Counted from the first letter of the stretch, positions 1-11,466 are shown. The stretch: 64,000 nucleotides of DNA from Lysobacterales bacterium 15-68-25 (GCA_002279065.1 NCKB01000010.1:62001-126000), one strand, 5' to 3'. Notes: generated by a model not told the origin, from the letters alone. Numbers and translations: made by a program.

Positions 1-606
1 GCCTACTCGTCGGTGGCCCACATGGGCTTCGTGACGCTGGGCATCTTCATCGCTTTCATGCTGGTGCGTGATGCCGGCAACCTGGATGCCGCCAAGCTCG
101 GCATGCAGGGCGCGATGGTACAGATGATCTCGCACGGCTTCGTCTCCGGCGCGATGTTCTCCTGCATCGGCGTGCTCTACGACCGCCTGCATACCCGCCA
201 GATCAAGGACTATGGCGGCGTCATCAACGTGATGCCGTGGTTCGGCTTCTTCTACGTGCTGTTCGCCATGGCCAACTCCGGTCTCCCTGGCACCAGCGGC
301 TTCGTCGGCGAGTTTATGGTGGTGCTGGCCAGCTTCTCGGCCAACCCGTGGATCGCGCTGTTCGCCGCCTTCACCCTGATCATCGGCGCGGCCTACACGC
401 TGTGGATGGTCAAGCGCGTGCTGTGGGGCGACATAACCAACCCGCACGTGGCGGAGATGAAGGAGATCAACGGGCGCGAGACCTTCGTGCTGGTCGCCTT
501 CGCCGCCGCGGTGCTCGCGCTGGGCATCTGGCCGCAGCCGCTGATCCATCTGATGGACAACTCGGTGGCGCAGCTGGTCCAGCAGCTGGCTGTTCACAAG
601 ATCTGA
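1..606 (+). CDS. nuoM: NADH-quinone oxidoreductase subunit M, 3' part
   Basis: Only the last 201 residues are present; the reading frame is open from base 1, so the gene starts upstream of the window. NuoM is one of the three antiporter-like proton-pumping membrane subunits of respiratory complex I in the inner membrane. The fragment shows several hydrophobic helices, the SSVAHMGF and SGLPGTSGFVGEF segments typical of the antiporter fold, and a hydrophobic C-terminal helix. It is followed after 12 bp by nuoN, the order seen at the end of nuo operons. The family call is secure from these motifs plus the neighbour. The N-terminal helices cannot be judged. Confidence 0.95.
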   Translation, partial: AYSSVAHMGFVTLGIFIAFMLVRDAGNLDAAKLGMQGAMVQMISHGFVSGAMFSCIGVLYDRLHTRQIKDYGGVINVMPWFGFFYVLFAMANSGLPGTSGFVGEFMVVLASFSANPWIALFAAFTLIIGAAYTLWMVKRVLWGDITNPHVAEMKEINGRETFVLVAFAAAVLALGIWPQPLIHLMDNSVAQLVQQLAVHKI

Positions 607-618
607 TCGGGACCGACC

Positions 619-2073
619 ATGCCCTCAATGAATGACATCCTGATCCTTGCGCCGGAGTTCTACCTGGTCGCGGCCGCGTGCTTGCTGTTGCTGCTCGACG
701 CGTTCATGAAGCCCGAGCAGCGCGGCCTCCTTCACTGGCTGTCGATCGCCGTGCTGGCGGTGGCGATCTACATGGTGGTCGGCGCCGCCCCGCCGGTGTC
801 GCTGAGCGCGTTCCACGGCATGTTCGTGCGCGATGGCGTGGCGACCATCCTCAAGGTGTTCGCGCTGCTCACCACGATTCTGGTGTTCGTGTACTCGCGT
901 CCCTACCTGCGCGACCGCAAGCTGTTCATCGGCGAGTTCTACACGCTGATGATCTTCGCGGTGATCGGCGTGATGCTGCTGGTCTCTGCCGGCAGCCTGG
1001 TGACCGTGTATCTCGGCCTGGAGCTGCTTTCGCTGTCGTCCTATGCGCTGGTGGCGCTGAACCGCGACGCGCCGCTGCCCTCCGAGGCGGCGATGAAGTA
1101 CTTCGTGCTGGGCGCGCTGGCCTCGGGCATGCTGCTGTACGGCATGTCGATGGTCTACGGCGCCTCCGGCATGGGCGGGCAGGCCACGCTGGACCTGGCC
1201 CAGCTGAAGTCCGTGATGGGCTACACCCAGGCGCCGACCCTGCTGCTGTTCGGCCTGGTGTTCATGGTCGTGGGCATCAGCTTCAAGCTGGGCGTGGCGC
1301 CGTTCCACATGTGGATTCCGGACGTGTACCAGGGCGCGCCGACCCCGATCACCACGTTCATCGCCTCGGCCTCCAAGCTGGCGGCGTTCGGAATGGCCTA
1401 TCGCCTGCTGGCCGGCGGCATGGCCGAGGTGTCGCACCAGTGGCAGCTGATGCTGGCCGTGCTGGCGGTGCTCTCGCTGGCGATCGGCAACCTGGTCGCC
1501 ATCGTGCAGACCAACCTCAAGCGCATGTTGGCGTACTCGACCATCTCGCACATGGGTTACCTGCTGCTCGGCCTTTCAGCGGCCAATCCCGAGGGCTACT
1601 CGGCGGCGATGTTCTACGCGATCAGCTATGCACTGATGAGCACGGCGTCGTTCGGCGTGATCCTGGCGTTGAGCAGGGCGGGCTTCGAGTGCGAGGAGAT
1701 CGACGACCTGCGCGGTCTCAACCAGCGCTCGCCCTGGCTCGCTTTCCTGATGATGCTGGTGATGGTCTCGCTGGCCGGCGTGCCGCCGATGTTCGGCTTC
1801 TTCGCCAAGCTGCTGGTGCTGCAGGCGGCCGTGCACGCGAACATGCTCTGGCTGGCGATCGTCGGCGCGGTGTTCGCCATCATCGGCCTGTACTACTACC
1901 TGCGCGTGGTGAAGGTGATGTACTTCGACAAGGCGGTCGAGGGCTCGGAGCTGCGCATGCAGGCGGACGGTTCGCTGCGTGTGGTGCTGTCCCTCAACGC
2001 GCTGGGCCTGCTGGTCATCGGCCTGTACTGGGGGCCGCTGATCGCCTGGTGCCGCAACGCACTGGCCGGTTGA
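619..2073 (+). CDS. nuoN: NADH-quinone oxidoreductase subunit N
   Basis: A 484-residue, almost wholly hydrophobic protein of about 14 membrane helices; NuoN is the third antiporter-like proton-pumping subunit of complex I. Diagnostic segments are PSEAAMKYFVLGALASGM near residue 155, KLGVAPFHMWIPDVYQGAP near 225 (with the helix lysine and the loop histidine used in proton transfer) and LAYSTISHMGYL near 305. Length matches the family (about 480). The start at 619 is 12 bp after nuoM; an in-frame ATG at 628 is a possible alternative since neither has a strong ribosome site. It closes the nuo operon: the next element is a tRNA promoter. Confidence 0.96.
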   Translation: MPSMNDILILAPEFYLVAAACLLLLLDAFMKPEQRGLLHWLSIAVLAVAIYMVVGAAPPVSLSAFHGMFVRDGVATILKVFALLTTILVFVYSRPYLRDRKLFIGEFYTLMIFAVIGVMLLVSAGSLVTVYLGLELLSLSSYALVALNRDAPLPSEAAMKYFVLGALASGMLLYGMSMVYGASGMGGQATLDLAQLKSVMGYTQAPTLLLFGLVFMVVGISFKLGVAPFHMWIPDVYQGAPTPITTFIASASKLAAFGMAYRLLAGGMAEVSHQWQLMLAVLAVLSLAIGNLVAIVQTNLKRMLAYSTISHMGYLLLGLSAANPEGYSAAMFYAISYALMSTASFGVILALSRAGFECEEIDDLRGLNQRSPWLAFLMMLVMVSLAGVPPMFGFFAKLLVLQAAVHANMLWLAIVGAVFAIIGLYYYLRVVKVMYFDKAVEGSELRMQADGSLRVVLSLNALGLLVIGLYWGPLIAWCRNALAG

Positions 2074-2108
2074 TGGGGTTTCCCGGCGAAAATTTCTCCG
2101 GGAAACGC

Positions 2109-2137
2109 TTGCAAGAATTCGGCCATATCGCTATAGT
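2109..2137 (+). promoter_or_regulatory. Sigma-70 promoter of the initiator tRNA
   Basis: TTGCAA (2109-2114), a 17-bp spacer and TATAGT (2132-2137) form a near-consensus promoter. Transcription would start about 2144, just before the tRNA 5' end at 2151, and could also run into rimP-nusA-infB. No other good promoter is visible between nuoN and rimP. Confidence 0.75.
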
Positions 2138-2150
2138 CTTCGGACTCTGA

Positions 2151-2227
2151 TGCGGGGTGGAGCAGTCTGGCAGCTCGTCGGGCTCATAACCCGAAGGTCG
2201 CAGGTTCGAATCCTGCCCCCGCTACCA
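2151..2227 (+). tRNA. metY: Initiator tRNA-fMet (CAT)
   Basis: A 77-nt cloverleaf with encoded CCA. The anticodon CAT is at 2185-2187 in loop CTCATAA. Initiator marks are visible: three consecutive G:C pairs (GGG/CCC) at the base of the anticodon stem, an unpaired first position (T1 opposite T72) and A11:T24 in the D stem. The T arm is GCAGG-TTCGAAT-CCTGC. E. coli has the same arrangement, metY at the head of the rimP-nusA-infB operon; the symbol is used by that synteny. Confidence 0.95.
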
Positions 2228-2245
2228 GATCTTTCTTAGAACAAG

Positions 2246-2269
2246 AAAGCCTCCTCGTGAGGCTTTTTT
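2246..2269 (+). terminator. Intrinsic terminator after tRNA-fMet
   Basis: AAAGCCTC (2246-2253), loop CTCGT, GAGGCTTT (2259-2266), with a run of six T at 2264-2269. It ends the tRNA transcript or lets only part of it through to rimP-nusA. Confidence 0.8.
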
Positions 2270-2368
2270 GTTGGGCGCAAGGAAGCGTCGCCAGCCGGCC
2301 GAGGGCAGCGCCCCAAGGGTGCCGCGGCTCGGAGAGGCTGGAGAGCCGGTACATCGGCGAGTTGAGGG

Positions 2369-2394
2369 AATGGGCCACTATGAGCCCATTTTTT
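2369..2394 (+). terminator. Second terminator-like hairpin just before rimP
   Basis: AATGGGC (2369-2375), an 8-nt loop and GCCCATT (2384-2390) running into TTTTT. It lies 25 bp before the rimP start codon, so it sits in the rimP leader rather than marking the end of a gene. In E. coli NusA represses its own operon; a terminator here would be a natural attenuation site. That role is inference. Confidence 0.6.
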
Positions 2395-2418
2395 GTTTCT
2401 GGCACCGGAAAACCGACC

Positions 2419-2946
2419 ATGGATACCCTGGCACTGGCACAACGGTTCAGCGAAGTTCTGGCGGATCTCCAGCTGGAATGCCTGGGCGTGGAGTTCACCC
2501 CGTCGCAGGGGCAGAGTACGCTTCGGGTTTACCTGGACGTCCTGGACCACTCGGGCGGGCGCGAGGTCGGCATCGACGACTGCGAAGCGGCCAGCCGCGA
2601 ACTGTCGGCCCTGCTGGACGTCGAGGATCCCGTGCCAGGCCATTACGTGCTGGAGGTGTCCTCGCCGGGCATCGATCGGCCACTTTTCACGGCCGAACAG
2701 TTCGGGCGGGTGCTCGGGCAGGAAGTGAAGGTGCTGCTGAAGGCGCCGATCGAAGGTCGCCGCCGCCTGCGCGGCAAGCTGCAGCAGGTGGAAGGCGAGC
2801 GGATCGTGCTGGAGGCGGAAGGCATGTCGTTCGAATTCGACCAGGCGGACGTGGAAAGTGCCCGCGTGGTGCCGGACTGGGTGGCGCTCGGTTACGTGCC
2901 GCAGCCCAAGCCGGGTGGCAAGAAGCCGGCCAAGAAGGCCAAGTAA
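2419..2946 (+). CDS. rimP: Ribosome maturation factor RimP
   Basis: A 175-residue protein, slightly longer than E. coli RimP (150). RimP binds the free 30S subunit and helps mature its 3' domain. The N-terminal domain ([20 protein letters not shown], about residues 20-40), the [13 protein letters not shown] motif near 83-95 and the C-terminal SH3-like domain are all recognisable. The end is lysine-rich (KKPAKKAK). The frame is open from 2257, but the preceding part is the terminator region and is not RimP-like, so the ATG at 2419 is chosen. First gene of the rimP-nusA-infB-rbfA-truB cluster. Confidence 0.95.
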   Translation: MDTLALAQRFSEVLADLQLECLGVEFTPSQGQSTLRVYLDVLDHSGGREVGIDDCEAASRELSALLDVEDPVPGHYVLEVSSPGIDRPLFTAEQFGRVLGQEVKVLLKAPIEGRRRLRGKLQQVEGERIVLEAEGMSFEFDQADVESARVVPDWVALGYVPQPKPGGKKPAKKAK

Positions 2947-3000
2947 GACCTATCCCTAGCGAGCGGGCGCCGGCGTGCGGCGGCCCACGGAGTAGCTGCA

Positions 3001-4506
3001 ATGAGCAAAGAACTGTTGCTGGTCGTCGACGCGGTCGCCAACGAAAAGGGCGTGCCGCGCGAGGTCATCTTCGAGGCGATGGAAGCCGCGCTGGCGTCTG
3101 CGGCGAAGAAGCGCTACCCCGATGAGGACCCGGACATCCGTGTCGAGATCGATCGCCAGTCCGGTGAGTACGAGACCTTCCGCCGCTGGGAAGTAATCGC
3201 CGACGACGGCGAGATGGAATCGCCGTTCTACCAGGTGCGCCTGATGGACGCCGTCGACGAGCGTGAGGACGCGCAGGTCGGCGAGTTCATCGAGCAGCAG
3301 ATCGAGAATGCCGAGTTCGGGCGCATCGCCGCGCAGGCCGCCAAGCAGGTGATCGTGCAGCGCGTGCGCGAAGCGGAGCGCCAGCAGGTGGTCGATGCCT
3401 TCCGCGACCGCGTGGGCGAACTGGTGGTGGGTATCGTCAAGCGCGTCGAGCGCGGCAATGTCTACCTCGACCTGGGCAGCAACGCCGAGGCCTTCATTCC
3501 CCGCGACAAGACGATTCCGCGCGAGTCGCACCGCGTGGGCGACCGCGTGCGCGGCTACCTCTACGAGGTGAAGTCCGAGGTGCGTGGTCCGCAGCTGTTC
3601 GTGTCGCGCGCCGCACCGGAATTCATGATCGAGCTGTTCAAGCTCGAGGTGCCGGAAGTCGGCCAGGGCCTGGTCGAGATCAAGGGCTGCGCCCGTGATC
3701 CGGGCGACCGCGCCAAGATCGCCGTGCTGGCCCACGACAACCGCACCGATCCGATCGGTGCGTGCATCGGCATGCGCGGTTCGCGCGTGCAGGCGGTGTC
3801 CAACGAGCTCAACGGTGAGCGCGTGGACATCATCCTGTGGCACGAGAACCAGGCCCAGTTCGTGATCAACGCGATGGCGCCGGCCGAGGTGCAGTCGATC
3901 ATCATGGACGAGGAAAAGCACTCGATGGACATCGCGGTGGCCGAGGACAAGCTGTCCCAGGCGATCGGCCGCGGTGGCCAGAACGTGCGCCTGGCCAGCA
4001 AGCTCACCGGCTGGCAGCTCAACGTGATGACGCAGGACCAGGTCACCGCCAAGAGCGAGGCCGAGCAGCAGGCGGCGCTGGCGCTGTTCATGGAAAAGCT
4101 CGAGGTCGACGAGGAGATCGCCAACATCCTGGTGCAGGAAGGCTTCTCCAGCGTCGAGGAAATCGCCTACGTGCCCAGCGCGGAACTGTTGGCGATCGAG
4201 GGCTTCGACGAGGACATCGTCGAGGAACTCCGCGCCCGTGCCCGTGACGCACTGCTGACCGAGGCGCTGGCGGTCGAGGAAGGGCTGGAGGAGCACCAGC
4301 CGTCCGAGGAGCTGCTGGCGCTGGAAGGCATGGACGAGGCCACGGCCTACGCCCTGGCCGCGCGCGAGATCAGTACGGTGGACGATCTGGCCGACCTCGC
4401 GGTCGACGACCTGATCGATATCGATGGCATGGATGAGGAACGCGCAGCGGCGCTGATCATGGCGGCACGCCAGCCGATGATCGAGCGCCTGGAGAAGGGC
4501 GGCTAA
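3001..4506 (+). CDS. nusA: Transcription termination/antitermination factor NusA
   Basis: 501 residues, the usual gammaproteobacterial length. Domains in order: N-terminal RNA-polymerase-binding domain (about 1-125), S1 domain (135-200, [14 protein letters not shown]), KH1 and KH2 (about 230-345, with [11 protein letters not shown] and [12 protein letters not shown]), then two helix-hairpin-helix acidic repeats (about 365-420 and 440-495, [12 protein letters not shown]). The two acidic repeats are a gammaproteobacterial trait; they contact the alpha subunit CTD and lambda N-type factors. NusA promotes pausing, intrinsic termination and rRNA antitermination. The ATG is preceded by GGAG at a suitable distance. 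Confidence 0.97.
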   Translation: MSKELLLVVDAVANEKGVPREVIFEAMEAALASAAKKRYPDEDPDIRVEIDRQSGEYETFRRWEVIADDGEMESPFYQVRLMDAVDEREDAQVGEFIEQQIENAEFGRIAAQAAKQVIVQRVREAERQQVVDAFRDRVGELVVGIVKRVERGNVYLDLGSNAEAFIPRDKTIPRESHRVGDRVRGYLYEVKSEVRGPQLFVSRAAPEFMIELFKLEVPEVGQGLVEIKGCARDPGDRAKIAVLAHDNRTDPIGACIGMRGSRVQAVSNELNGERVDIILWHENQAQFVINAMAPAEVQSIIMDEEKHSMDIAVAEDKLSQAIGRGGQNVRLASKLTGWQLNVMTQDQVTAKSEAEQQAALALFMEKLEVDEEIANILVQEGFSSVEEIAYVPSAELLAIEGFDEDIVEELRARARDALLTEALAVEEGLEEHQPSEELLALEGMDEATAYALAAREISTVDDLADLAVDDLIDIDGMDEERAAALIMAARQPMIERLEKGG

Positions 4507-4636
4507 CCGCGAGCGGCCGCGCCCTGGGACGGGCGCGCCGGGGAGGGTCCACGCGGACTCTCCACCAGGGACGGTGGTGGACGTGCAGGCGAGGCCGCAC
4601 GGACGTGAAGCGCGGGAACGGCGGAGAAAGAACACG

Positions 4637-7411
4637 ATGTCGGATGTCACGATCAAACAACTTGCCAAGGTCCTTGGCATGCCGGTGGACAAGCTGCTCG
4701 GCCAGCTTGGCGAGGCGGGCATGAAATTCTCCGATCCGGAGCAGGTCATCAGCAGCACCGAAAAGGTGAAGCTGCTCGGCTTCCTGCGCCGCACCCACGG
4801 CAAGAACGAGGCGGCTCCGGAGGTCGACGATGCGGCGCCCCGGCAGATCACCCTCAAGCGTCGCAAGGTCAGCGAGCTGAAAGTCGCCACCCCGGGCGGG
4901 CGTGGCGCGGCCAGCAGCGCCAAGACGGTCAACGTCGAGGTGCGCGCCAAGCGCACCTACGTCAAGCGCAGCGTGATCGCCGAGGAGACCGCGGTCGACA
5001 GCGAGCGCGAGGAGGCTGCCCGCAAGCTGGCCGAATCCCAGCGCCAGCGCGAGCAGGAAGAAAACGAGCGCATCGAGGCCGAGCGCCGGCGCGAGGAAGA
5101 GGCGCGCCAGCGCGCGGCCGAGGAAGCGGCCCGCTCCGCCGAGGAAGCACGCAAGCAGGCCGAGGCCGAGCAGGCTCGCCGAACGGCCGAGGCCGAGGCA
5201 TCGGTCGAGCCCGAGCCCCGTCCCGAATCGGCCGTGGCGCCGGTCGAAGAAAAGCCCGCCGAGCAGGCGGAAGCGTCTTCTGCGGCCACCACGCCGAGCG
5301 GAAGCACCGACCACAGTGCTTTCGGCCTGATCGTGCCCCGCATCCACGAGCCGCGTCGTCGCGAGAAGAAGGTCGTAGCCGCGCCGGCACCGGCTCCGGC
5401 TCCCGCGCCGGCGGCAGCACCGAGTTCGGACGCTGCGCGCAATGCGAAGGCGCGCCATGGCCGTGATCGGGACGACGTTGCCGGCGGCAAGCGGTTCGCC
5501 TCGGGCGAGCTGCACCTGTCCGACGCCGACCGCGCGCGCCGTTCGAGCAAGCGCGGCAAGCCGGGCCGGTCCGGTCGGGATGTCGGCCGCAGCGCGTCGG
5601 CAGCCTCGGGCAGCGGCCCGCACGGCTTTACCCGTCCGACCGCCGCGGTAGTGCGCGAGGTGGTGGTGAGCGACGCCAACCTGGTCGCCGACCTGGCGCA
5701 GAAGATGGCGGTCAAGGGTTCGGAAGTGGTCAAGGCGCTCTTCAAGATGGGCGTGATGGCCACCATCAACCAGACCATCGACCACGACACCGCGGTGCTG
5801 GTGGTCGAGGAGCTCGGCCATAAGGCCGTGGCCGCGAGCGAGGACAACGCCGAGGCGGCGCTGGCCGCACACACCCAGAACGCCGAGCTGGAAGGCGAGA
5901 AGGTGGCGCGTCCGCCGGTGGTCACCATCATGGGCCACGTCGACCACGGCAAGACCTCGCTGCTGGACTACATCCGCCGCACCAAGGTGGCGGCGGGCGA
6001 GGCCGGCGGCATCACCCAGCACATCGGCGCGTACCACGTGGATACGCCGAAGGGCGTGATCACCTTCCTGGATACCCCGGGCCACGCGGCGTTCACCTCG
6101 ATGCGCGCCCGCGGCGCCCAGTCCACCGACATCGTGGTGCTGGTGGTAGCGGCGGACGACGGCGTCATGCCGCAGACCAAGGAGGCCGTGCAGCATGCCC
6201 GTGCCGCCAAGGTGCCGCTGATCGTCGCGCTCAACAAGATGGACAAGTCCGACGCCAACCCGGACAACGTCAAGCAGGGCCTGGCGAACCTGGAAGTGGT
6301 CCCGGAAGACTGGGGCGGCGACACCATGTTCGTGCCGGTGTCGGCCAAGACCGGCATGGGCGTGGACGAGCTGCTCGACGCGATCTCGGTGCAGGCTGAG
6401 GTGATGGAGCTGAAGGCGGTCGAGGACGGTCCGGCGTCCGGCGTGGTGATCGAGTCCAGCCTGGACAAGGGTCGCGGCCCGGTGGCCACGGTGCTGGTGC
6501 AGCAGGGCACGCTCAAGCGCGGCGACTTCGTCGTCTGCGGCATCGAGTATGGCCGCATGCGTGCGCTGGTGGACGAGCGCGGCAAGACCGTGCAGGAAGC
6601 CGGTCCTTCGATCCCGGTGCAGGTGCTCGGCCTTTCCGGTGTGCCGGAGGCGGGCGACGATTTCGTGGTCGTGGCCGACGAGCGCCTGGCCCGTGAGGTG
6701 GCCGCCGAGCGCCAGCAGAAGCGCCGCGAGACGCGCCTGGTCAGCAAGGCCAACCGCCTTGAGGACATCATGGCGCAGATGGGTCAGGGCGCCGAGCAGC
6801 AGACGCTCAACATCCTGGTCAAGGCGGACGTGCAGGGTTCGGTCGAGGCGCTGCGCGAGTCGCTCAGCGCGATCGGCAACGAGAACGTGAAGGTCAACGT
6901 GATCGCCGCCGGCGTCGGTGGCATCACCGAGTCCGACGCCACCCTGGCGGCAGCGTCCAAGGCGCTGGTGATCGGCTTCAACGTGCGCGCCGATGCCTCG
7001 GCACGCAAGGTGATCGACACCGCAGGCCTGGACGTGCGCTATTTCTCGATCATCTACGACGTGATCGACCAGGTGAAGCAGGCCGCGTCCGGTCTGCTGG
7101 GCGTGGAGATCCGCGAGGAGATCATCGGCATCGCCCAGGTGCGCGAGGTGTTCCGCAGCTCCAAGTTCGGTGCGGTGGCCGGCTGCATGGTCACCGAGGG
7201 CTCGGTCAAGCGCTCCAAGCCGATCCGCGTGCTGCGCGACAACACGGTGGTGTTCGAGGGCGAGCTGGAGTCGCTGCGTCGCTTCAAGGATCTCGTCGAC
7301 GAGGTGCGCAACGGCATGGAGTGCGGTATCGCCGTGAAGCAGTACAACGACGTCAAGGTCGGCGACCAGATCGAGTGCTTCGAGCGCATCGAGGTGGCCC
7401 GCACGCTGTAA
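4637..7411 (+). CDS. infB: Translation initiation factor IF-2
   Basis: A 924-residue GTPase that places fMet-tRNA on the 30S subunit and promotes 50S joining. It has an IF2-N domain (about 1-50, [18 protein letters not shown]), a charged coiled-coil and Ala/Glu/Pro-rich linker (about 115-310), a second IF2-N domain (about 330-385), and the G domain from about 430: GHVDHGKTS (G1), DTPGHAAF (G3), NKMD (G4). Beta-barrel and C-terminal fMet-tRNA-binding domains follow. Start chosen at ATG 4637 (SD CGGAGAAAG); the frame is open 21 codons further up with no ribosome site. Internal starts giving a short IF2 are common in this family but were not resolved here. Confidence 0.97.
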   Translation: MSDVTIKQLAKVLGMPVDKLLGQLGEAGMKFSDPEQVISSTEKVKLLGFLRRTHGKNEAAPEVDDAAPRQITLKRRKVSELKVATPGGRGAASSAKTVNVEVRAKRTYVKRSVIAEETAVDSEREEAARKLAESQRQREQEENERIEAERRREEEARQRAAEEAARSAEEARKQAEAEQARRTAEAEASVEPEPRPESAVAPVEEKPAEQAEASSAATTPSGSTDHSAFGLIVPRIHEPRRREKKVVAAPAPAPAPAPAAAPSSDAARNAKARHGRDRDDVAGGKRFASGELHLSDADRARRSSKRGKPGRSGRDVGRSASAASGSGPHGFTRPTAAVVREVVVSDANLVADLAQKMAVKGSEVVKALFKMGVMATINQTIDHDTAVLVVEELGHKAVAASEDNAEAALAAHTQNAELEGEKVARPPVVTIMGHVDHGKTSLLDYIRRTKVAAGEAGGITQHIGAYHVDTPKGVITFLDTPGHAAFTSMRARGAQSTDIVVLVVAADDGVMPQTKEAVQHARAAKVPLIVALNKMDKSDANPDNVKQGLANLEVVPEDWGGDTMFVPVSAKTGMGVDELLDAISVQAEVMELKAVEDGPASGVVIESSLDKGRGPVATVLVQQGTLKRGDFVVCGIEYGRMRALVDERGKTVQEAGPSIPVQVLGLSGVPEAGDDFVVVADERLAREVAAERQQKRRETRLVSKANRLEDIMAQMGQGAEQQTLNILVKADVQGSVEALRESLSAIGNENVKVNVIAAGVGGITESDATLAAASKALVIGFNVRADASARKVIDTAGLDVRYFSIIYDVIDQVKQAASGLLGVEIREEIIGIAQVREVFRSSKFGAVAGCMVTEGSVKRSKPIRVLRDNTVVFEGELESLRRFKDLVDEVRNGMECGIAVKQYNDVKVGDQIECFERIEVARTL

Positions 7412-7461
7412 CGGACCTTCCGGGCCGGCGTTTCCCGCCGGACCCGCGGCCCGAGATACGG

Positions 7462-7497
7462 AGCCCGGGCAGGCCTGCCCGGGCTTCCTGCTTTTTT
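7462..7497 (+). terminator. 24-bp perfect palindrome plus T-tract between infB and rbfA
   Basis: Bases 7462-7485 form a perfect 24-bp palindrome (AGCCCGGGCAGG and its complement, no spacer); TCCTGC and six T (7492-7497) follow. It would fold into a very stable hairpin. It lies inside an operon, 35 bp before rbfA, so it may be a partial terminator that sets rbfA-truB level, or an mRNA-processing site. Confidence 0.65.
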
Positions 7498-7531
7498 GAA
7501 CATCCGGCGCGATGCGCCCGAAGGAGGCCCC

Positions 7532-7906
7532 ATGCCCTCACGTGATTTCAAACGGACCGACCGGGTCGGCGCCGAGCTGCGCCGCGAGCTCGGCCTGCTG
7601 GTGCACGCCGCCGTGCGCGATCACGCGCTGCCGTCGGTGAGCGTGTCCGACGTGGAGGTGACCCGCGACATGGACTGGGCCACGGTGTGGATCACCGCCC
7701 TGCAGGCCGAACAGGCCCCAGTGGCGCTGAAGGCGCTGAAAGAGCTGGCCGGCGAGTTCCGTCGCTCGCTTGCCCGCGGCATGCGCCTGCGGCGGGTGCC
7801 TGAGCTGCGCTTCAAGTACGACGACTCGGTCGACAAGGGCGAGCGCATCGATCAGTTGCTGCGCGCCGACGAGCCGACGGCGGCCGACGGAGCCGACGAG
7901 GACTGA
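7532..7906 (+). CDS. rbfA: 30S ribosome-binding factor RbfA
   Basis: 124 residues (E. coli 133). RbfA is a small KH-fold protein that binds the 30S neck and assists late 16S rRNA maturation, notably in the cold. FKRTDRVGAELRRELGLL at the N-terminus and the MDWATVWIT segment are family hallmarks, as is the RxVPELRFKYDDSVDKG region near 100. The ATG at 7532 has a strong AAGGAGG site nine bases upstream; upstream in-frame codons are ignored. Its stop TGA shares one base with the truB start (TGATG), implying translational coupling. Confidence 0.95.
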   Translation: MPSRDFKRTDRVGAELRRELGLLVHAAVRDHALPSVSVSDVEVTRDMDWATVWITALQAEQAPVALKALKELAGEFRRSLARGMRLRRVPELRFKYDDSVDKGERIDQLLRADEPTAADGADED

Positions 7907-8829
7907 TGGGTCGGATCGTTTTCCGCGAGCTGCACGGCCTGGTGCTGCTGGACAAGCCGCTGGGACTGAGTTCCAACCAGGCGCTGCAGGAAGTACGCCG
8001 GCTGTTCCGGGCCGCAAAGGGCGGTCACACCGGTGCGCTCGATCCGTTGGCCACCGGCCTGCTGCCGCTGTGCTTCGGCGAGGGCACCAAGCTGGCCGCG
8101 CACCTGCTCGGCGCACGCAAGGCGTACCGGGCCACGTGCCGGCTGGGCGTCACCACCACCACGGGCGACCTCGAGGGCGAGGTGGTCAGCGAGCGTGCGG
8201 TACCGGCGCTGGACGACGCGATGATCGAGGCGGCGCTGGCGCCGTTGCGCGGGCGCATCCGCCAGGTGCCGCCGGCGTATTCGGCGATCAAGCAGGGCGG
8301 CGAGCCGCTCTACCTCAAGGCGCGCCGTGGCGAGGTGGTCGATGTGCCGGCCCGCGAGGTCGACGTGCATCGGCTGGTGCTGGTCGGCAGGGAAGGCGAC
8401 CTGCTGCATCTGGAGATCGAGTGCGGCACGGGGACCTACATCCGCAGTCTCGCGGTCGACCTGGGTGAGGCGCTGGGTTGCGGCGCGCACCTGACCGCCC
8501 TGCGCAGGACCTGGGTCGAGCCATTCATGTCCCCGCGGATGCATACCCTGGACGAGCTGCGTGAGCGAGCCACGCAGGGCGACGAGTGCCTGCTGGAGGC
8601 GCTGCTACCGGTGACCGCGGCGGTGGCTCATCTGCCGGCGATCCATCTCGATCCCGCGCAGAGCCGGGCGCTGGCCCAGGGCCAGCGGATCGCTCTGGGC
8701 GGGGATACGGTTCCTGCCGGTCTTTGCGCGGCGTTCGCCGACGATGGGGCCCTGTTGGCCCTGGTCGAGTACGGCCCCGATGGATTGCTGCGTGTGCAGC
8801 GTGGCTTCAACCTGCCGCCGGCTGGCTGA
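7906..8829 (+). CDS. truB: tRNA pseudouridine(55) synthase TruB
   Basis: 307 residues. TruB converts U55 in the T loop of elongator tRNAs to pseudouridine and also acts as a tRNA chaperone. The catalytic aspartate is D46 in HTGALDPLATGLLPLC. The LDKPLGLSSNQAL start motif, QVPPAYSAIK near 125 and CGTGTYIRSLAVDLG near 172 are typical. A C-terminal PUA-like segment follows (about 245-305). It overlaps rbfA by one base. Confidence 0.96.
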   Translation: MGRIVFRELHGLVLLDKPLGLSSNQALQEVRRLFRAAKGGHTGALDPLATGLLPLCFGEGTKLAAHLLGARKAYRATCRLGVTTTTGDLEGEVVSERAVPALDDAMIEAALAPLRGRIRQVPPAYSAIKQGGEPLYLKARRGEVVDVPAREVDVHRLVLVGREGDLLHLEIECGTGTYIRSLAVDLGEALGCGAHLTALRRTWVEPFMSPRMHTLDELRERATQGDECLLEALLPVTAAVAHLPAIHLDPAQSRALAQGQRIALGGDTVPAGLCAAFADDGALLALVEYGPDGLLRVQRGFNLPPAG

Positions 8830-8877
8830 CGCGTCGACGGAGTTCGGCGACACGCAGATGGCAGCGGGACGACGGTC

Positions 8878-8907
8878 TTGTTGTGGTACGGCTCCCGTCG
8901 CTACAAT
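8878..8907 (+). promoter_or_regulatory. Promoter upstream of rpsO-pnp
   Basis: TTGTTG (8878-8883), 18-bp spacer, TACAAT (8902-8907); transcription would start near 8914. That leaves a leader of about 100 nt holding a small hairpin (TTGATT/AATCAA, 8915-8936) and the large hairpin at 8941-8988. Call from hexamers and spacing only. Confidence 0.5.
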
Positions 8908-8940
8908 AAGGAGCTTGATTCAACCGTTCCAATCAACCAG

Positions 8941-8988
8941 GCGAAGCTTGCGCAACGTCATCGCGCGGTGACGTTGCGCAAGCTTCGC
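8941..8988 (+). promoter_or_regulatory. 20-bp perfect hairpin in the rpsO leader
   Basis: Two perfect 20-bp inverted arms (8941-8960 and 8969-8988) enclose the loop TCGCGCGG. The hairpin ends 25 bp before the rpsO ATG and leaves the GAGGAAGAG ribosome site free. It has no T-tract, so it is not an ordinary terminator. An unbroken duplex this long is a typical RNase III substrate; see findings. Confidence 0.7.
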
Positions 8989-9013
8989 ATTCGCTTTTGA
9001 GGAAGAGATACCC

Positions 9014-9283
9014 ATGTCCCTGACCGCAGAACAGACCAGCAAGATCATTGCTGAATTCGGCCGCGTGCCCAACGACACCGGTTCGCCGGAAGTGCAGGTG
9101 GCCCTGCTGTCGGCCCGCATCGAGCACCTCACCGGCCACTTCAAGACCCACAAGCAGGACCACCACTCGCGTCGCGGCCTGCTGCAGCTGGTCAACCGCC
9201 GCAAGAGCCTGCTCGCGTACCTGAAGGATCGCGACCTGGCTCGCTACCAGACCCTGATCGAACGTCTCGGCCTCCGCCGTTAA
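9014..9283 (+). CDS. rpsO: 30S ribosomal protein S15
   Basis: 89 residues, the exact family length. S15 is a primary 16S rRNA binding protein (central domain) and forms bridge B4 to the 50S subunit. [21 protein letters not shown] and [18 protein letters not shown] are near-invariant. The ATG at 9014 follows a GAGGAAGAG site. Followed after 18 bp by pnp, as in E. coli. S15 commonly represses its own mRNA through leader structure; a leader with strong structure is present here. Confidence 0.97.
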   Translation: MSLTAEQTSKIIAEFGRVPNDTGSPEVQVALLSARIEHLTGHFKTHKQDHHSRRGLLQLVNRRKSLLAYLKDRDLARYQTLIERLGLRR

Positions 9284-9301
9284 TCCACGAGGAGACCCAA
9301 C

Positions 9302-11407
<2,106 letters not shown>

Positions 11408-11429
11408 TCGGCTGGTTGCAGTGTTCACG

Positions 11430-11466
11430 CGAAGGCCCGGCGGCGACGCCGGGCCTTCGTCGTTTT
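11430..11466 (+). terminator. Intrinsic terminator after pnp
   Basis: Two 13-bp perfect arms (11430-11442, 11447-11459) around GCGA, then TCGTCGTTTT. This ends the large translation/RNA operon before phaE. Confidence 0.85.

Noticed and set aside
2257-2418. N-terminal extension of RimP
   Set aside because: In-frame codons overlap two terminator hairpins and do not look like RimP; ATG 2419 fits the family.
2956-4956. Long open frame (about 666 codons) on the minus strand over nusA
   Set aside because: Arises from high-GC codon bias opposite nusA; His/Arg/Leu-rich with no domain and no ribosome site.
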